Program-made: the position numbers and the translations under genes
Assembly (NCBI RefSeq): GCF_031457275.1
Contig: NZ_JAVDWH010000001.1
Coordinates: 992,001-1,056,000 of the forward strand
Direction: 5' to 3'
DNA from: Aeromicrobium panaciterrae
GTDB taxonomy: Bacteria; Actinomycetota; Actinomycetes; Propionibacteriales; Nocardioidaceae
DNA length: 64,000 bases
Shown here: positions 32,757 to 41,515 of the stretch, one piece after another
Position numbering within the stretch: the first letter of the stretch is position 1
Layout of the letters: each line of letters begins with the position of its first letter
The notes under the pieces: generated by a model
Database searches by the model: none
What the model saw: only the letters and a program-made list of their open reading frames with translations
Told to the model about the DNA's origin: nothing

Positions 32757-33865
32757 CTCACGTGCGGCTCGGGGGAGTTTCCGCACGGTTTCCTGATTTT
32801 CCGTGGGACACGATCGCTGACGCCAAGGCGCTCGCCGAGTCCCATCCCGAAGGGCTGGTCGACCTCTCGATCGGCACCCCGGTCGACGACACCCCCGCGG
32901 TTGCGCAGGACGCCCTCAGGGCGGCCGCCAACTCACCTGGCTACCCGACGGTGTTTGGTCCTGAATCGCTGCGGCAGGCTGCCGTCGATTGGCTCGAGCG
33001 ACGGTTTGAGGTCTCTGGCCTGAAGCCTTCGCAAGTCCTGCCGACGATGGGCTCGAAGGAGCTCATCGCCACGCTTCCCATCCAGCTTGGACTAGGTGCC
33101 GGTGATCTGGTGGTCGTCCCAGAGCTCGCCTACCCGACGTACGAGGTTGGTGCGCGGTTCGCTGGCTGCGATGTCATCGCAACGGACTCCACGGTTGCGG
33201 TCGGCCCCAAGGCGCCCGCGATCATTTTCATCAACTCGCCGGGCAACCCGAGCGGCAAGATCCTCGGCATCGATCACCTGCGCAAGGTCGTCGAGTGGGC
33301 TCGCGAGCGAGGCACGCTGGTCGTGTCTGACGAGTGCTATCTCGAGTTCGCTTGGGAAGACACCCCCTACTCGGTGCTTCATCCGTCGGTCTGCGGCGGA
33401 TCGTTCGACGGCATCCTTGCTGTCCACTCGCTGTCCAAGCGTTCCAACCTTGCGGGCTACCGCGATGCCTTTGTCGCCGGCGATCAGGCGATCGTCACCG
33501 AGCTGCTCGAGGTGCGCAAGCACCTCGGCTCGATGGTGCCGACGCCGATCCAGGCAGCCATGGCTGCCGCTCTCGGCGACGACGAGCACGTCAAGATCCA
33601 ACGCAAGGCCTACGCCATGCGTCGTTACGACCTGCGTACGGCGATCGAAGCCGCAGGCTTCACGGTCGAGCACTCCGAGGGTTCACTTTTCCTTTGGGTC
33701 ACCCGAGGCGAGAACGGCCGCAAGACGATCGATTGGCTCGCCGAGCGCGGCATCCTCGGTGCCCCGGGCGACTTCTATGGCGCTGCTGGCGCCAACTACG
33801 TGCGCCTGTCCTTCATGGCCAAAGAAGAACGCATCGCCGCGGCCGTGAAGCGCCTCGCCAGCTAG
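32753..33865 (+). CDS. dapC: succinyldiaminopimelate transaminase
   Basis: 370-residue class I/II aminotransferase. It converts N-succinyl-2-amino-6-ketopimelate and glutamate to N-succinyl-LL-DAP in the succinylase branch of lysine and meso-DAP synthesis. PLP-fold landmarks: TMGSKELIATLP, YPTYEVGARF, the NSPGNPSG motif (about 162-169), DECYLEF (about 193-199), and the Schiff-base lysine in SLSKRSNLAGYR (about 226-237). The direct link with fdxA and the actinobacterial sequence character support DapC rather than ArgD-type enzymes. GTG start at 32753 overlapping the fdxA stop. The stop shares CTAG with the convergent transglycosylase-like gene. Confidence 0.92.
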   Translation: MTHVRLGGVSARFPDFPWDTIADAKALAESHPEGLVDLSIGTPVDDTPAVAQDALRAAANSPGYPTVFGPESLRQAAVDWLERRFEVSGLKPSQVLPTMGSKELIATLPIQLGLGAGDLVVVPELAYPTYEVGARFAGCDVIATDSTVAVGPKAPAIIFINSPGNPSGKILGIDHLRKVVEWARERGTLVVSDECYLEFAWEDTPYSVLHPSVCGGSFDGILAVHSLSKRSNLAGYRDAFVAGDQAIVTELLEVRKHLGSMVPTPIQAAMAAALGDDEHVKIQRKAYAMRRYDLRTAIEAAGFTVEHSEGSLFLWVTRGENGRKTIDWLAERGILGAPGDFYGAAGANYVRLSFMAKEERIAAAVKRLAS

Positions 33866-34686
33866 TTGGTCGACACCCGCACGATGTCTGGGTCGGCGTC
33901 GTCGGTCTTGGTCCAGCCGAGATCGGAACGTTCAGCGTTCCACTGCTTCGTCTCGAACTTCACGGTCGTGATGCCCAAATGCGACGCATTGCCGACGAGA
34001 TAGTGGGCGATGGCCCAGCCACGCGCCTTCACGTCTGCTGGTTTGCCTGTCAGCGGGAAGCGCGCATTGTCGCGGTCCTGACCTGATTCGATCTTGCCGA
34101 AAGCCCTCTGTACATCCTCGACGACAACCTGGGTGCTGCTGTTGCCTTGGGGGTTGATCTGGCAGGTGAAGGCCGCCGGGCTGTAGCCCCGGAGTGCCGA
34201 TGCGAGAGCTCGAGCTTCGGGTTCGTGCTGTGCGTACGCGGTGGGGAATCCAGAGCGCTGGACCTTCTGCGCCGCCTCGGTGATGACCATCGACTCGTAG
34301 CCCTTGATCTTGGCGAGAGCGCTGTAGAACCGGCCGATCGCGTAGTGCGGATTCATGATCTGCTCGACGGTGCCCCAGCCCTGCGAGGGTCGCTGCTGGA
34401 ACAGGCCTACTGAATCGCGATCGCCGTAGTCGATGTTGTGGATCTTCGACTCCTGGAATGCCGTAGCGATCGCAATCGTCGTGGCCCGCGGTGACAGCCC
34501 GCGTTCCTGGGCGATGGCCGCCATCAGGCTGGCCCAACGACCTTGCTCGAGATCGACCTGAGCGCGTACGTCGCCGACCTCCGCTACGCAGTATTCGCTG
34601 CGCAACGGCGCACGATCGCGCAGACCGGTGGCGACCAGGATGCCTGCGGCAACGAGGCCACATACAACAAGCCAGCGCAGCTTCAT
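33862..34686 (-). CDS. lytic transglycosylase-like cell-wall protein
   Basis: 274-residue exported protein. An N-terminal hydrophobic segment (LRWLVVCGLVAAGILVATGL, about 3-22) is a signal peptide or anchor. The central domain has the lysozyme-fold signature of goose-type or SLT-like enzymes: AIATAFQESKIHNIDYGDRD (catalytic Glu about residue 79) followed by SVGLFQQRPSQGWGTVEQIM. Two cysteines (SEYCVAE and FTCQINP) could form a disulfide. Probably cleaves or binds peptidoglycan. It starts 9 bp after dapD and is therefore likely in the dapD operon; its end overlaps dapC. Confidence 0.73.
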   Translation of the reverse strand: MKLRWLVVCGLVAAGILVATGLRDRAPLRSEYCVAEVGDVRAQVDLEQGRWASLMAAIAQERGLSPRATTIAIATAFQESKIHNIDYGDRDSVGLFQQRPSQGWGTVEQIMNPHYAIGRFYSALAKIKGYESMVITEAAQKVQRSGFPTAYAQHEPEARALASALRGYSPAAFTCQINPQGNSSTQVVVEDVQRAFGKIESGQDRDNARFPLTGKPADVKARGWAIAHYLVGNASHLGITTVKFETKQWNAERSDLGWTKTDDADPDIVRVSTN

Positions 34687-34695
34687 CGGCGGCTA

Positions 34696-35631
34696 CTAGT
34701 TGGCGTGCAGGGCGGAGTTGAGCTCGATGCCCGTACGTTCACCGCGAGGCCGAGCCTCGATTGCACCAGTCTGGCTGTTGGTGAGGAAGAGGATGCCGTC
34801 CTGCCCCGACAGCTCGGCGGCCTTGACGGTCGAGCCGTCGGGCATCGTGACCTTGGAGCCGGCGGTGACATAGGTGCCGGCCGCGACGACACAGTCGTTG
34901 CCCAGCGAGATGCCGATGCCGGCGTTGGCGCCGATCAGCGAGTTCTCGCCGACGCTGATGACTTCCTTGCCGCCGCCTGACAGCGTGCCCATGATCGAGG
35001 CGCCACCACCGACGTCGGAGCCGTTGCCGACGGTGACACCGGCGGAGATGCGCCCTTCGACCATCGCCGTGCCGAGCGTGCCAGCGTTGAAGTTGACGAA
35101 GCCTTCGTGCATGACCGTGGTGCCCTCGGCGAGGTGAGCGCCGAGCCGTACGCGATCAGCGTCGCCGATGCGTACGCCGCTCGGTACGACGTAGTCGGTC
35201 ATGCGGGGAAACTTGTCGACGCTGGTGACCTGAACGTGGAGGCCTGCAGCACGAGCACGTGCGCGGGTCGCCTCGAAGCCGTCGACAGCGCAGGGACCGA
35301 TCGACGTCCAGACAACGTTGGTCAACGCACCGAACAGGCCATCGAGGTTCTGCCCGTGCGGCTTGACCAGACGGTGCGACAGCAGGTGCAGGCGGAGGTA
35401 GGCGTCATATGCGTCCGTCGGTGCTGCCTGGAGATCGGCGATCTCGGTCAGGACCACGGTCTTGACGACGTTGCGGATCTCATCCTTGCCAGCCAACGCA
35501 GTCAGCTCGGCCGGTTCGGTCAGGCCCTTCGGCGCTGTTCCGAGCTGAGGGGACGGGTACCAGACGTCGAGCACTGTGCCGTCGGGCGTCAGAGTGGCGA
35601 CTCCGTAGGCGTATGCGTTGGCTGTGCTCAT
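34696..35631 (-). CDS. dapD: 2,3,4,5-tetrahydropyridine-2,6-dicarboxylate N-succinyltransferase
   Basis: 311-residue actinobacterial-type DapD, which transfers succinyl from succinyl-CoA to tetrahydrodipicolinate in lysine/DAP synthesis. The C-terminal half is a left-handed beta helix of hexapeptide repeats ([60 protein letters not shown]). The catalytic Glu/Gly region [20 protein letters not shown] is clear. The ATG at 35631 has TAGATT exactly at -12 to -7. The previous pathway gene (dapA/dapB) and dapE are not in the window; dapC lies 0.8 kb away, facing it. Confidence 0.95.
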   Translation of the reverse strand: MSTANAYAYGVATLTPDGTVLDVWYPSPQLGTAPKGLTEPAELTALAGKDEIRNVVKTVVLTEIADLQAAPTDAYDAYLRLHLLSHRLVKPHGQNLDGLFGALTNVVWTSIGPCAVDGFEATRARARAAGLHVQVTSVDKFPRMTDYVVPSGVRIGDADRVRLGAHLAEGTTVMHEGFVNFNAGTLGTAMVEGRISAGVTVGNGSDVGGGASIMGTLSGGGKEVISVGENSLIGANAGIGISLGNDCVVAAGTYVTAGSKVTMPDGSTVKAAELSGQDGILFLTNSQTGAIEARPRGERTGIELNSALHAN

Positions 35632-35637
35632 TGCTCC

Positions 35638-35643
35638 AATCTA
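35638..35643 (-). promoter_or_regulatory. -10 element of dapD
   Basis: On the minus strand TAGATT ends 6 bp before the ATG at 35631, leaderless spacing. The divergent transporter gene has TAGGTT at 35673-35678, so two promoters share a 54-bp gap. Confidence 0.45.
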
Positions 35644-35672
35644 TCGGGGCGCCTGTGAGCACAGGATGAGGC

Positions 35673-35678
35673 TAGGTT
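35673..35678 (+). promoter_or_regulatory. -10 element of the BASS-like gene
   Basis: TAGGTT ends 7 bp before the ATG at 35686 and supports that start over the in-frame TTG at 35677. Confidence 0.4.
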
Positions 35679-35685
35679 GCTCCGC

Positions 35686-36513
35686 ATGACTTCCGTCGTC
35701 CTTGTCGTCCTTCTGGTGACGTCGATGCTGGCAATCGGAGCCAACCTCACGACGGAATCGTTCGTGGAGCTGACGCAGCGACCAGCCTCGTTGGCCATCG
35801 CCGTCGTCGCGAATGTCGTGGCAGTTCCGGCAGTGGCCGCGATCGCCGTTTCGGTGATCGACTTCCCCGCACCAGTCGCTCTCGGGATCCTCGTGTCTGC
35901 CGCCGCCTCGGGCGGTAGCTCTGGCCCGCTGCTCGTACGTCATGCCGGCGGATCGCTCGCCTTGGCCGTCTCTCTTCAGGCGATGCTGGCGCTCCTTGCC
36001 CTTGCAGCGGTGCCGCTGTGGATGTTGGTCCTGTCGTCGGAATCGTCGTTCGACCTTGACCGGGCTGCGGCCTTGGTCGCCGGGCTGCTTGTCGCGCAGG
36101 TCGTACCGTTCGCGGTCGGGATGACCCTGCGCAGGCGGAACCCGGAAACTGCGGACCGCGTGCATGTCGTAGCCGGAAGAATCGCCGACCTGCTCCTGCT
36201 TGGGATCATCCTTTGGTTCGCGGTCACCACGCTGAGCCACATCGCAGATCTGCCGGCAGCGACGCTCCCCGTGATCGTGATGATCGTCGTTGTGACGCTG
36301 GCCGCGTACGGGCTGCCACAGCTTCAGGGATCAAGCGAGCGTGCCGCGGTGTCGATGATCACCGCGGTCCGCAATCTGACGCTCGCTCTGCTCGTGGTCA
36401 GCCTCAGCAAGTCACCTGATCTGGCAGTGACGACGGTGCTCACCTACGGCTTCGTCATGTACGTCGGTGCACTTCTTGCACTCGCGCCGATGCGTCGCGC
36501 CCGGGTTGGCTGA
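35686..36513 (+). CDS. bile acid:sodium symporter-like membrane protein
   Basis: 275-residue membrane protein with about nine hydrophobic helices, related to BASS-family transporters and to the symporter at 21601 but shorter. The first broken-helix region SAAASGGSSGPLLVRHAGGSLALAV (about 69-93) and the second QGSSERAAVSMITAVRNLTLALLVV (about 213-237) resemble the sodium-binding crossover. The substrate is unknown. The start at ATG 35686 is chosen from promoter spacing. The stop lies 3 bp before the end of a convergent LCP gene. Confidence 0.75.
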   Translation: MTSVVLVVLLVTSMLAIGANLTTESFVELTQRPASLAIAVVANVVAVPAVAAIAVSVIDFPAPVALGILVSAAASGGSSGPLLVRHAGGSLALAVSLQAMLALLALAAVPLWMLVLSSESSFDLDRAAALVAGLLVAQVVPFAVGMTLRRRNPETADRVHVVAGRIADLLLLGIILWFAVTTLSHIADLPAATLPVIVMIVVVTLAAYGLPQLQGSSERAAVSMITAVRNLTLALLVVSLSKSPDLAVTTVLTYGFVMYVGALLALAPMRRARVG

Positions 36514-36516
36514 CCC

Positions 36517-37635
36517 TCAATTCTTCGGCAGGCCGTCCTTGGTGCAGAGCTTGCCTATGTCAGCAGTGCGATCGGTCTTGATGTAATCGAACATCCTGGG
36601 TGCCCGCTCGGGATCCCACGTCACGGCGAAGTCACGCAGCGGGACGGTGCAGTTGAGGCCTTCGCCGCCCATGGCCGCCGACAGCGCAAGCGCGAACTTC
36701 GCCAGCGAGATCGGGCCAACGTTGTCGCCGATCTGCAGCGACCCAGAAGCGCCGCTCGCGACCCGCATGTAGCGGAACGGGTTGAGAACAGTCCACGGTG
36801 ACTTGGCAGACTTGGCGATCGAGCCGAGCACCTCGCGCTGGCTCTGAACGCGCTGGATGTCCTGCGTCGCGTACGTGTGGCGGTTGCGGGAGTAGGCGAG
36901 CGCCGTCTTGCCATCGGCGGTCTGGCAGCCCTTCTTGACGTTGAGCCCGGAGTCCTTGTCCTTGAGATCGGTCTTGGGGCAGATCTCGACGCCACCCAGG
37001 GAGTCGACGACCTTGACCAGGCCGCCGAAGCCGACCTCGACGTAGTCGTCGACCCGGATGCCGGTGTTCTGCTCAATCGTGTGGACCAGCAGTGGAGCGC
37101 CGCCAAACGCGTACGCGGCGTTGATCTTGGTGCGGCCGTAGCCCTTGATGTCGACGAGCGAGTCGCGCGGCAGCGACATTAGCAGTGTCGGACCGCTTCC
37201 GGTGTGCAGCAGCATGATCGTGTCCGTACGACCTCGACCACCGCTGTCTCCACCGGTTGCGAGCTCCTTCTGCTCTGCCTTGGTGAGTCCGCGACGGCTG
37301 TCGGAACCGACGAGAAGGTATGTGGTGCCCGGCTGCTCCGGAGGGCGCGCACCGTTGGGCTCGGCGTCGACCTTGCCGATCTTGCCCCAGGCCCAGACAG
37401 GTACGGCGACCAGGAACACAATCCACGCAAGCAGGACGAAGCCGAAGATCTTGCGCCCGTTGCGCTTCTTCTTGGGCGGCGCCGGTGGACGCTCAGCGGG
37501 TTGGGCGCGGACCGACCCCGGTGGCGGCAGCTTGGGCGGCGGCAGGTCGGACGATGCCGGAGCAGCCTTGGGAGGGGTCGACTTCCCGTCGCCGTACAGC
37601 CATCCGTACTCACCCTCAGACCACTCACCTGGCAT
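36517..37635 (-). CDS. LCP family protein (LytR-CpsA-Psr ligase)
   Basis: 372-residue enzyme that moves lipid-linked glycopolymers onto peptidoglycan. A Pro-rich cytoplasmic head (DLPPPKLPPPGSV and similar, about 1-75) precedes one membrane helix (FGFVLLAWIVFLVAVPVWAW, about 81-100). The LCP catalytic domain follows: TYLLVGSDSRRGLTK, GGRGRTDTIMLLHTGSG, SLPRDSLVDIKGYGRTKINAAYAFGG and the RNRHTYATQDIQRVQSQREV region. The conserved Asp/Arg residues of the active site are in place. It starts at ATG 37635 with TACGGT at 37643-37648. It is divergent from two further LCP genes across a gap with two dyads. Confidence 0.9.
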   Translation of the reverse strand: MPGEWSEGEYGWLYGDGKSTPPKAAPASSDLPPPKLPPPGSVRAQPAERPPAPPKKKRNGRKIFGFVLLAWIVFLVAVPVWAWGKIGKVDAEPNGARPPEQPGTTYLLVGSDSRRGLTKAEQKELATGGDSGGRGRTDTIMLLHTGSGPTLLMSLPRDSLVDIKGYGRTKINAAYAFGGAPLLVHTIEQNTGIRVDDYVEVGFGGLVKVVDSLGGVEICPKTDLKDKDSGLNVKKGCQTADGKTALAYSRNRHTYATQDIQRVQSQREVLGSIAKSAKSPWTVLNPFRYMRVASGASGSLQIGDNVGPISLAKFALALSAAMGGEGLNCTVPLRDFAVTWDPERAPRMFDYIKTDRTADIGKLCTKDGLPKN

Positions 37636-37720
37636 GCAAATGACCGTACCGGACTGCTCGACGTAGGAGCTCAATCCCGCTCGGAACTGCCTTCGAAATT
37701 GCTGAGACTTTCACGGCGCG

Positions 37721-37769
37721 CCTTCAACCACGACTTGAAGGTTGAGGGCAATACTGAGAACCGCCTCAG
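37721..37769. promoter_or_regulatory. two dyads in the divergent gap between LCP genes
   Basis: CCTTCAA-N7-TTGAAGG (37721-37741) is a perfect 7-bp inverted repeat, and CTGAG-N6-CTCAG (37754-37769) is a second shorter one. Both lie in the 157-bp gap between divergent LCP genes, upstream of the GTGAGGA ribosome binding site at 37782-37788. They may be an operator and a leader hairpin; no function is proven. Confidence 0.4.
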
Positions 37770-37792
37770 CTTCTTCCCCACGTGAGGACAAC

Positions 37793-39226
37793 ATGTCTGA
37801 CGTTCGCTCGAGTGTGATGGGTGGCTCCTACGCCCGTCCGGCCGACACCTCGGCCCGCATCCAGTTTCGCCGTGCCCTGACACTGACGGCGATGACCCTC
37901 GTGATGCCGGGCTCCGCCCAGCTCGTGATGGGCAATCGCAAGGTCGGTCGCATCAGCGTCCGCATCTGGCTCTCGTTCCTCGCTTTCGGCGGGTTCCTTC
38001 TGCTGCTGTCGATGACGTCGCGTACGGGACTGTTCTCGCTGCTGACCAATCCGCGCCTGCTGACCTTGGGCCGGTACGTGCTGATGGCGGGTGCCATCGC
38101 CTGGGTCGCCTTGATCATCGATGCGTGGCGTCTCGGACGCCCGCTCGAAATGGCTCGCAACCATCGCCTCTGGATGACCGGACTCAACAGCGCGCTGTGC
38201 TTCGTCACCGCGGGCACCATGTTTTTCGCCGCACACCTCGTCGCCGTACAGAGCTCGTTCATCGGCACGGTGTTTGCCTCCGAGACGGTGTCGGAGCCCG
38301 AGGACGGTCGCTACAACGTGCTGCTTCTCGGCGGCGACTCCGGACCGGACCGAAGCGGCCTGCGCCCCGACTCGCTCACCGTCGCCAGCATCGACAAGGA
38401 CACGGGTCGTACCGTCCTGATCGGTCTTCCCCGCAACTTGCAGGACATGCCGTTCCCCAAGGGTTCGGTCATGGCGAAGCAGTTCCCGAGCGGATTCAAC
38501 GGTGAGGGCCAATACCTCAACGCGATCAACACCTGGGCCAACGACCACGCGGATCTGTTCGACACCAAGGACCCAGGCCTCGAGGCAACCATGGGTGCCG
38601 TCGAAGAGGCGACCGGGCTCAAGCTCAACTACTACGCGCTGGTCAACATGCACGGCTTCTCCAAGCTCGTCGATGCCGTGGGTGGCGTGACCATCAACGT
38701 CAAGGAGCGCACGGCAATCGGCGGCATCGGCTCACCGATCCGTGGCTACATCGAAGCCGGTACGCAGAAGCTCGATGGCGGCGAGACGCTCTGGTACTCG
38801 CGCAGCCGAGTGCAGAACGACGACTGGTCCCGTATGGGTCGCCAGAAGTGCGTCATGAACGCGATGCTCAAGCAGCTCAGCCCGCAGAAGGTTCTGCTCA
38901 ACGTTCAGAAGATCGCCGACTCGGGCAAGGCGCTGCTCAGCACGAATATCCCGCAGCAGGACCTCGACGTGTTCATGAACCTCGCGTTGAAGGCGAAGTC
39001 GCAGAAGATGTCGACCGTTTCGCTGGTGCCGCCGCTGATCTATACGGGCAGCCCGGACTTCGACAAGGTTCGTCGCGTCATCGACAAGGCCATCGCCAAG
39101 TCCGAGGGCAAGTCGACACACAAGACAGGTCTGACGCAGGCAAAGCTGTCGCTCCCGAAGACCGACGACACCTCGAATGACCCTCGCAAGGCCAACCAGT
39201 CGGCGGACCTCGACTCCTCCTGCTGA
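37793..39226 (+). CDS. LCP family protein (LytR-CpsA-Psr ligase)
   Basis: 477 residues. Unlike the LCP protein upstream it has three or four N-terminal membrane helices (about 30-50, 62-80, 92-108 and 133-152). The catalytic domain follows: RYNVLLLGGDSGPDRSGLRP, SIDKDTGRTVLIGLPRNLQD, LKLNYYALVNMHGFSKLVDAVGG and LWYSRSRVQNDDWSRMGRQK. The tail is Ser/Lys-rich. Closely related to the next gene in length, order of helices and motif wording, so a tandem duplication. ATG at 37793 has GTGAGGA upstream. Probably attaches a teichoic-acid-like or arabinan-like polymer. Confidence 0.9.
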   Translation: MSDVRSSVMGGSYARPADTSARIQFRRALTLTAMTLVMPGSAQLVMGNRKVGRISVRIWLSFLAFGGFLLLLSMTSRTGLFSLLTNPRLLTLGRYVLMAGAIAWVALIIDAWRLGRPLEMARNHRLWMTGLNSALCFVTAGTMFFAAHLVAVQSSFIGTVFASETVSEPEDGRYNVLLLGGDSGPDRSGLRPDSLTVASIDKDTGRTVLIGLPRNLQDMPFPKGSVMAKQFPSGFNGEGQYLNAINTWANDHADLFDTKDPGLEATMGAVEEATGLKLNYYALVNMHGFSKLVDAVGGVTINVKERTAIGGIGSPIRGYIEAGTQKLDGGETLWYSRSRVQNDDWSRMGRQKCVMNAMLKQLSPQKVLLNVQKIADSGKALLSTNIPQQDLDVFMNLALKAKSQKMSTVSLVPPLIYTGSPDFDKVRRVIDKAIAKSEGKSTHKTGLTQAKLSLPKTDDTSNDPRKANQSADLDSSC

Positions 39227-39270
39227 TCGACTGCGGAACCTGAGATTAGCCGTAGATCACACTCATTCAT

Positions 39271-39300
39271 TTCAGACATGGCACCTGTGTCAGTGATAAT
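39271..39300 (+). promoter_or_regulatory. sigma-A-like promoter of the third LCP gene
   Basis: TTCAGA (39271-39276) and GATAAT (39295-39300) are separated by 18 bp. A transcription start near 39307 would give a leader of about 30 nt containing GAGGGA just before the ATG at 39336. This gene therefore uses a conventional leader, unlike many neighbours. Confidence 0.45.
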
Positions 39301-39335
39301 GGATGCTTCGTCGGCCACCATTTTCGTGAGGGACC

Positions 39336-40745
39336 ATGTCGCACCGCGCGAGTCTCCTAGGCCGCGGCTATCAGGACCGCCACCTCGATTCGCCGCGTGT
39401 CCGCTTTCGCCGAGCCCTCACGTTGTGCCTGATGACGATCATCTTTCCCGGCTCAGCGCAGTCGGCAGTCGGCAGCAGATTCGTGGGTCGGATCGCTCTG
39501 TTCGTGTGGGTTTGCCTGCTGGGCCTGGGCGGATTCCTGGCCTTCACCTACTTCACTGACCGAGCAACGTTCCTTGGCTACTTCACCAACAGCGACAAGC
39601 TGGCGATCGCCCGTATAGCCCTGGTTTCTTTGGGTGTTCTGTGGCTGATGCTGTTCGTCGACGCGTGGCGCCTCGGTTCCCCGTTCAGGTTGCCGTTCAA
39701 GCGAGCCGCGATCATCACACTCATCAACGTCGGCATCGTCGCTGGCGTTGCAGGCTCGACGGCCTATGCCTCGCAACTCATCAAGGTCTCGCGCGACACC
39801 GTCAAAACGGTCTTCACCGCAACCGAGACGACGCCTCCCCTTAAGGGGCGCTACAACATCCTGATGGTGGGCTCGGATGCCCGCAAGGATCGGATCGGCG
39901 TCCGTCCGGACTCGCTGACGATCGCAAGCATTGACGCCACCACAGGTCGTACGGTGCTCGTCTCACTGCCGCGCAATCTGCAGAACGTCCCGTTTGCGGC
40001 GGATTCGCCCATGCGCAAGGTCTACCCGTACGGCTACAACTGTGGGCCGACGTGCTTGCTCAATGCAGTGCACACGGCGGCGCAGAACCGTACCGACCTC
40101 TATCCCGACAGTGACGACCCGGGATTGGAGGCGACGATCGACGCAGTCGAGGGTGCCACCGATCTCAAGATCAACTACTACGTGATGGTCAACCTCAACG
40201 GCTTCAAGGGACTCGTCAACGCGGTCGGTGGCGTCACGATGGACGTCAAGACGCGCATCGCCATGTTCGGTCACGATGACTCCTACAAGCAGACGTACAT
40301 CGAGCCGGGCGAGCAGAAGCTTGATGGGCAGCAAGCCCTTTGGTACGCGCGCAGCCGCGTCGCGTCGGACGACTTCACCCGCATGGGTCGCCAGAAGTGC
40401 CTCATGGCGGCGATGCTCGACCAGCTCAGCCCGCAGAAGGTGCTCACGAACGCGACGCAGATCGCCGCGTCCGGCAAGGAACTGTTGAGCACCAACATCC
40501 CCGAGGTCGAGCTCGGCCAGTTCGCCGACCTTGCCCTGAAGTCACGCGGCGAGAAGATCGGCGTCGTTTCGCTGGTGCCGCCAGTCGTGTCGACCGTCAA
40601 CCCCAACTTCCCGGCGATCCACGCGATGATCCAGACCGCGATCAAGAAGTCAGAGAAGGCTTCCGCTGCGAATGGCGAAAAGAAGAAGAAGGACCCGACC
40701 CAGCGCGCCGCCAATACGACGGACGACCTGGCAGCAACCTGCTAG
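39336..40745 (+). CDS. LCP family protein (LytR-CpsA-Psr ligase), tandem paralogue
   Basis: 469 residues with the same plan as the preceding LCP gene: four N-terminal helices, then RYNILMVGSDARKDRIGVRP, SIDATTGRTVLVSLPRNLQN, LKINYYVMVNLNGFKGLVNA and LWYARSRVASDDFTRMGRQK. The C-terminal tail is Lys-rich. A cysteine pair appears in the catalytic domain (YNCGPTCLLNAV) that is absent from the upstream paralogue. ATG at 39336 with GAGGGA. Its own promoter separates it from the previous gene by about 110 bp. It is convergent with the exporter ATPase gene (17 bp apart). Confidence 0.9.
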   Translation: MSHRASLLGRGYQDRHLDSPRVRFRRALTLCLMTIIFPGSAQSAVGSRFVGRIALFVWVCLLGLGGFLAFTYFTDRATFLGYFTNSDKLAIARIALVSLGVLWLMLFVDAWRLGSPFRLPFKRAAIITLINVGIVAGVAGSTAYASQLIKVSRDTVKTVFTATETTPPLKGRYNILMVGSDARKDRIGVRPDSLTIASIDATTGRTVLVSLPRNLQNVPFAADSPMRKVYPYGYNCGPTCLLNAVHTAAQNRTDLYPDSDDPGLEATIDAVEGATDLKINYYVMVNLNGFKGLVNAVGGVTMDVKTRIAMFGHDDSYKQTYIEPGEQKLDGQQALWYARSRVASDDFTRMGRQKCLMAAMLDQLSPQKVLTNATQIAASGKELLSTNIPEVELGQFADLALKSRGEKIGVVSLVPPVVSTVNPNFPAIHAMIQTAIKKSEKASAANGEKKKKDPTQRAANTTDDLAATC

Positions 40746-40762
40746 TCGAACTGCTTCGGCAC

Positions 40763-41515
40763 TCAGCCGGTTGAGGCTTGGTACGCATCGATGACCTCAG
40801 CGGGATCGCCGTCCATCATCAAGGTGCCCTTGTTGATCCAGATGACGCGGTTGCACGTGTCGCGGATCGACTGCATCGAGTGGCTGACCAAGAAGATCGT
40901 TCCCGCGTTGTCGCGGATCTCGCGGATGCGAGCCTCGCTCCGGCGACGGAAGGCCCGGTCACCGACGGCGAGTGCCTCGTCAACGATGAGGATCTCGTGG
41001 TCTTGAACGGTCGCGATCGCAAACTTCAGGCGTGCCGTCATACCGGATGAGTAGGTGCGCATCGGGAGGTTGATGAACTCCCTCAGGCCGGCGAACTCGA
41101 CGATGTCATCCAGTCGCGCTTCCATCTCGCGGCGAGTGAAGCCCAAAGCCAATCCGCCGAGGATGATGTTGCGCTCACCCGACAGGTCCTTGATCAGGGC
41201 GGCTCCAACGCCGAGCATGCTGGGTCGTGACGCGGCGTAGATGGCGCCTTGCGACGTGGGCGTCGAGCCGCTGATGGCACGCATCAGAGTCGACTTTCCG
41301 GATCCGTTGGATCCGATGACGCCGATGCTGTCGTTCTCGTAGGCCGTGAACGACACACCCTTGAGGGCGTGAACCGAACGCGTACGGCGTGAGCGCTGCA
41401 TCAGCTTGCGTGAGCTGTCTGCTGCGGTGGCGCGCTTGCCGGTGGCGAGCACTTTGTATTCGACGTGGACGTCGTCCACGATCACCACGGGCTTGCGATC
41501 AGTCGGCGCGACCAT
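40763..41515 (-). CDS. ABC transporter ATP-binding protein, polymer exporter (Wzt/TagH-like)
   Basis: 250-residue ATPase of the ABC-2 polysaccharide exporter type. Walker A GSNGSGKSTL (about 78-87), the ABC signature TYSSGMTARLKFA (about 159-171), Walker B ILIVDEALAVGD (about 181-192) and the H-loop LVSHSM are present. It ends at YQASTG with no C-terminal carbohydrate-binding domain, so the polymer is not recognised by a Wzt-type tail. Start at ATG 41515, overlapping the permease gene by 17 bp. With the permease and the LCP genes next door it forms a plausible export-and-attach set for a wall glycopolymer. Confidence 0.9.
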   Translation of the reverse strand: MVAPTDRKPVVIVDDVHVEYKVLATGKRATAADSSRKLMQRSRRTRSVHALKGVSFTAYENDSIGVIGSNGSGKSTLMRAISGSTPTSQGAIYAASRPSMLGVGAALIKDLSGERNIILGGLALGFTRREMEARLDDIVEFAGLREFINLPMRTYSSGMTARLKFAIATVQDHEILIVDEALAVGDRAFRRRSEARIREIRDNAGTIFLVSHSMQSIRDTCNRVIWINKGTLMMDGDPAEVIDAYQASTG

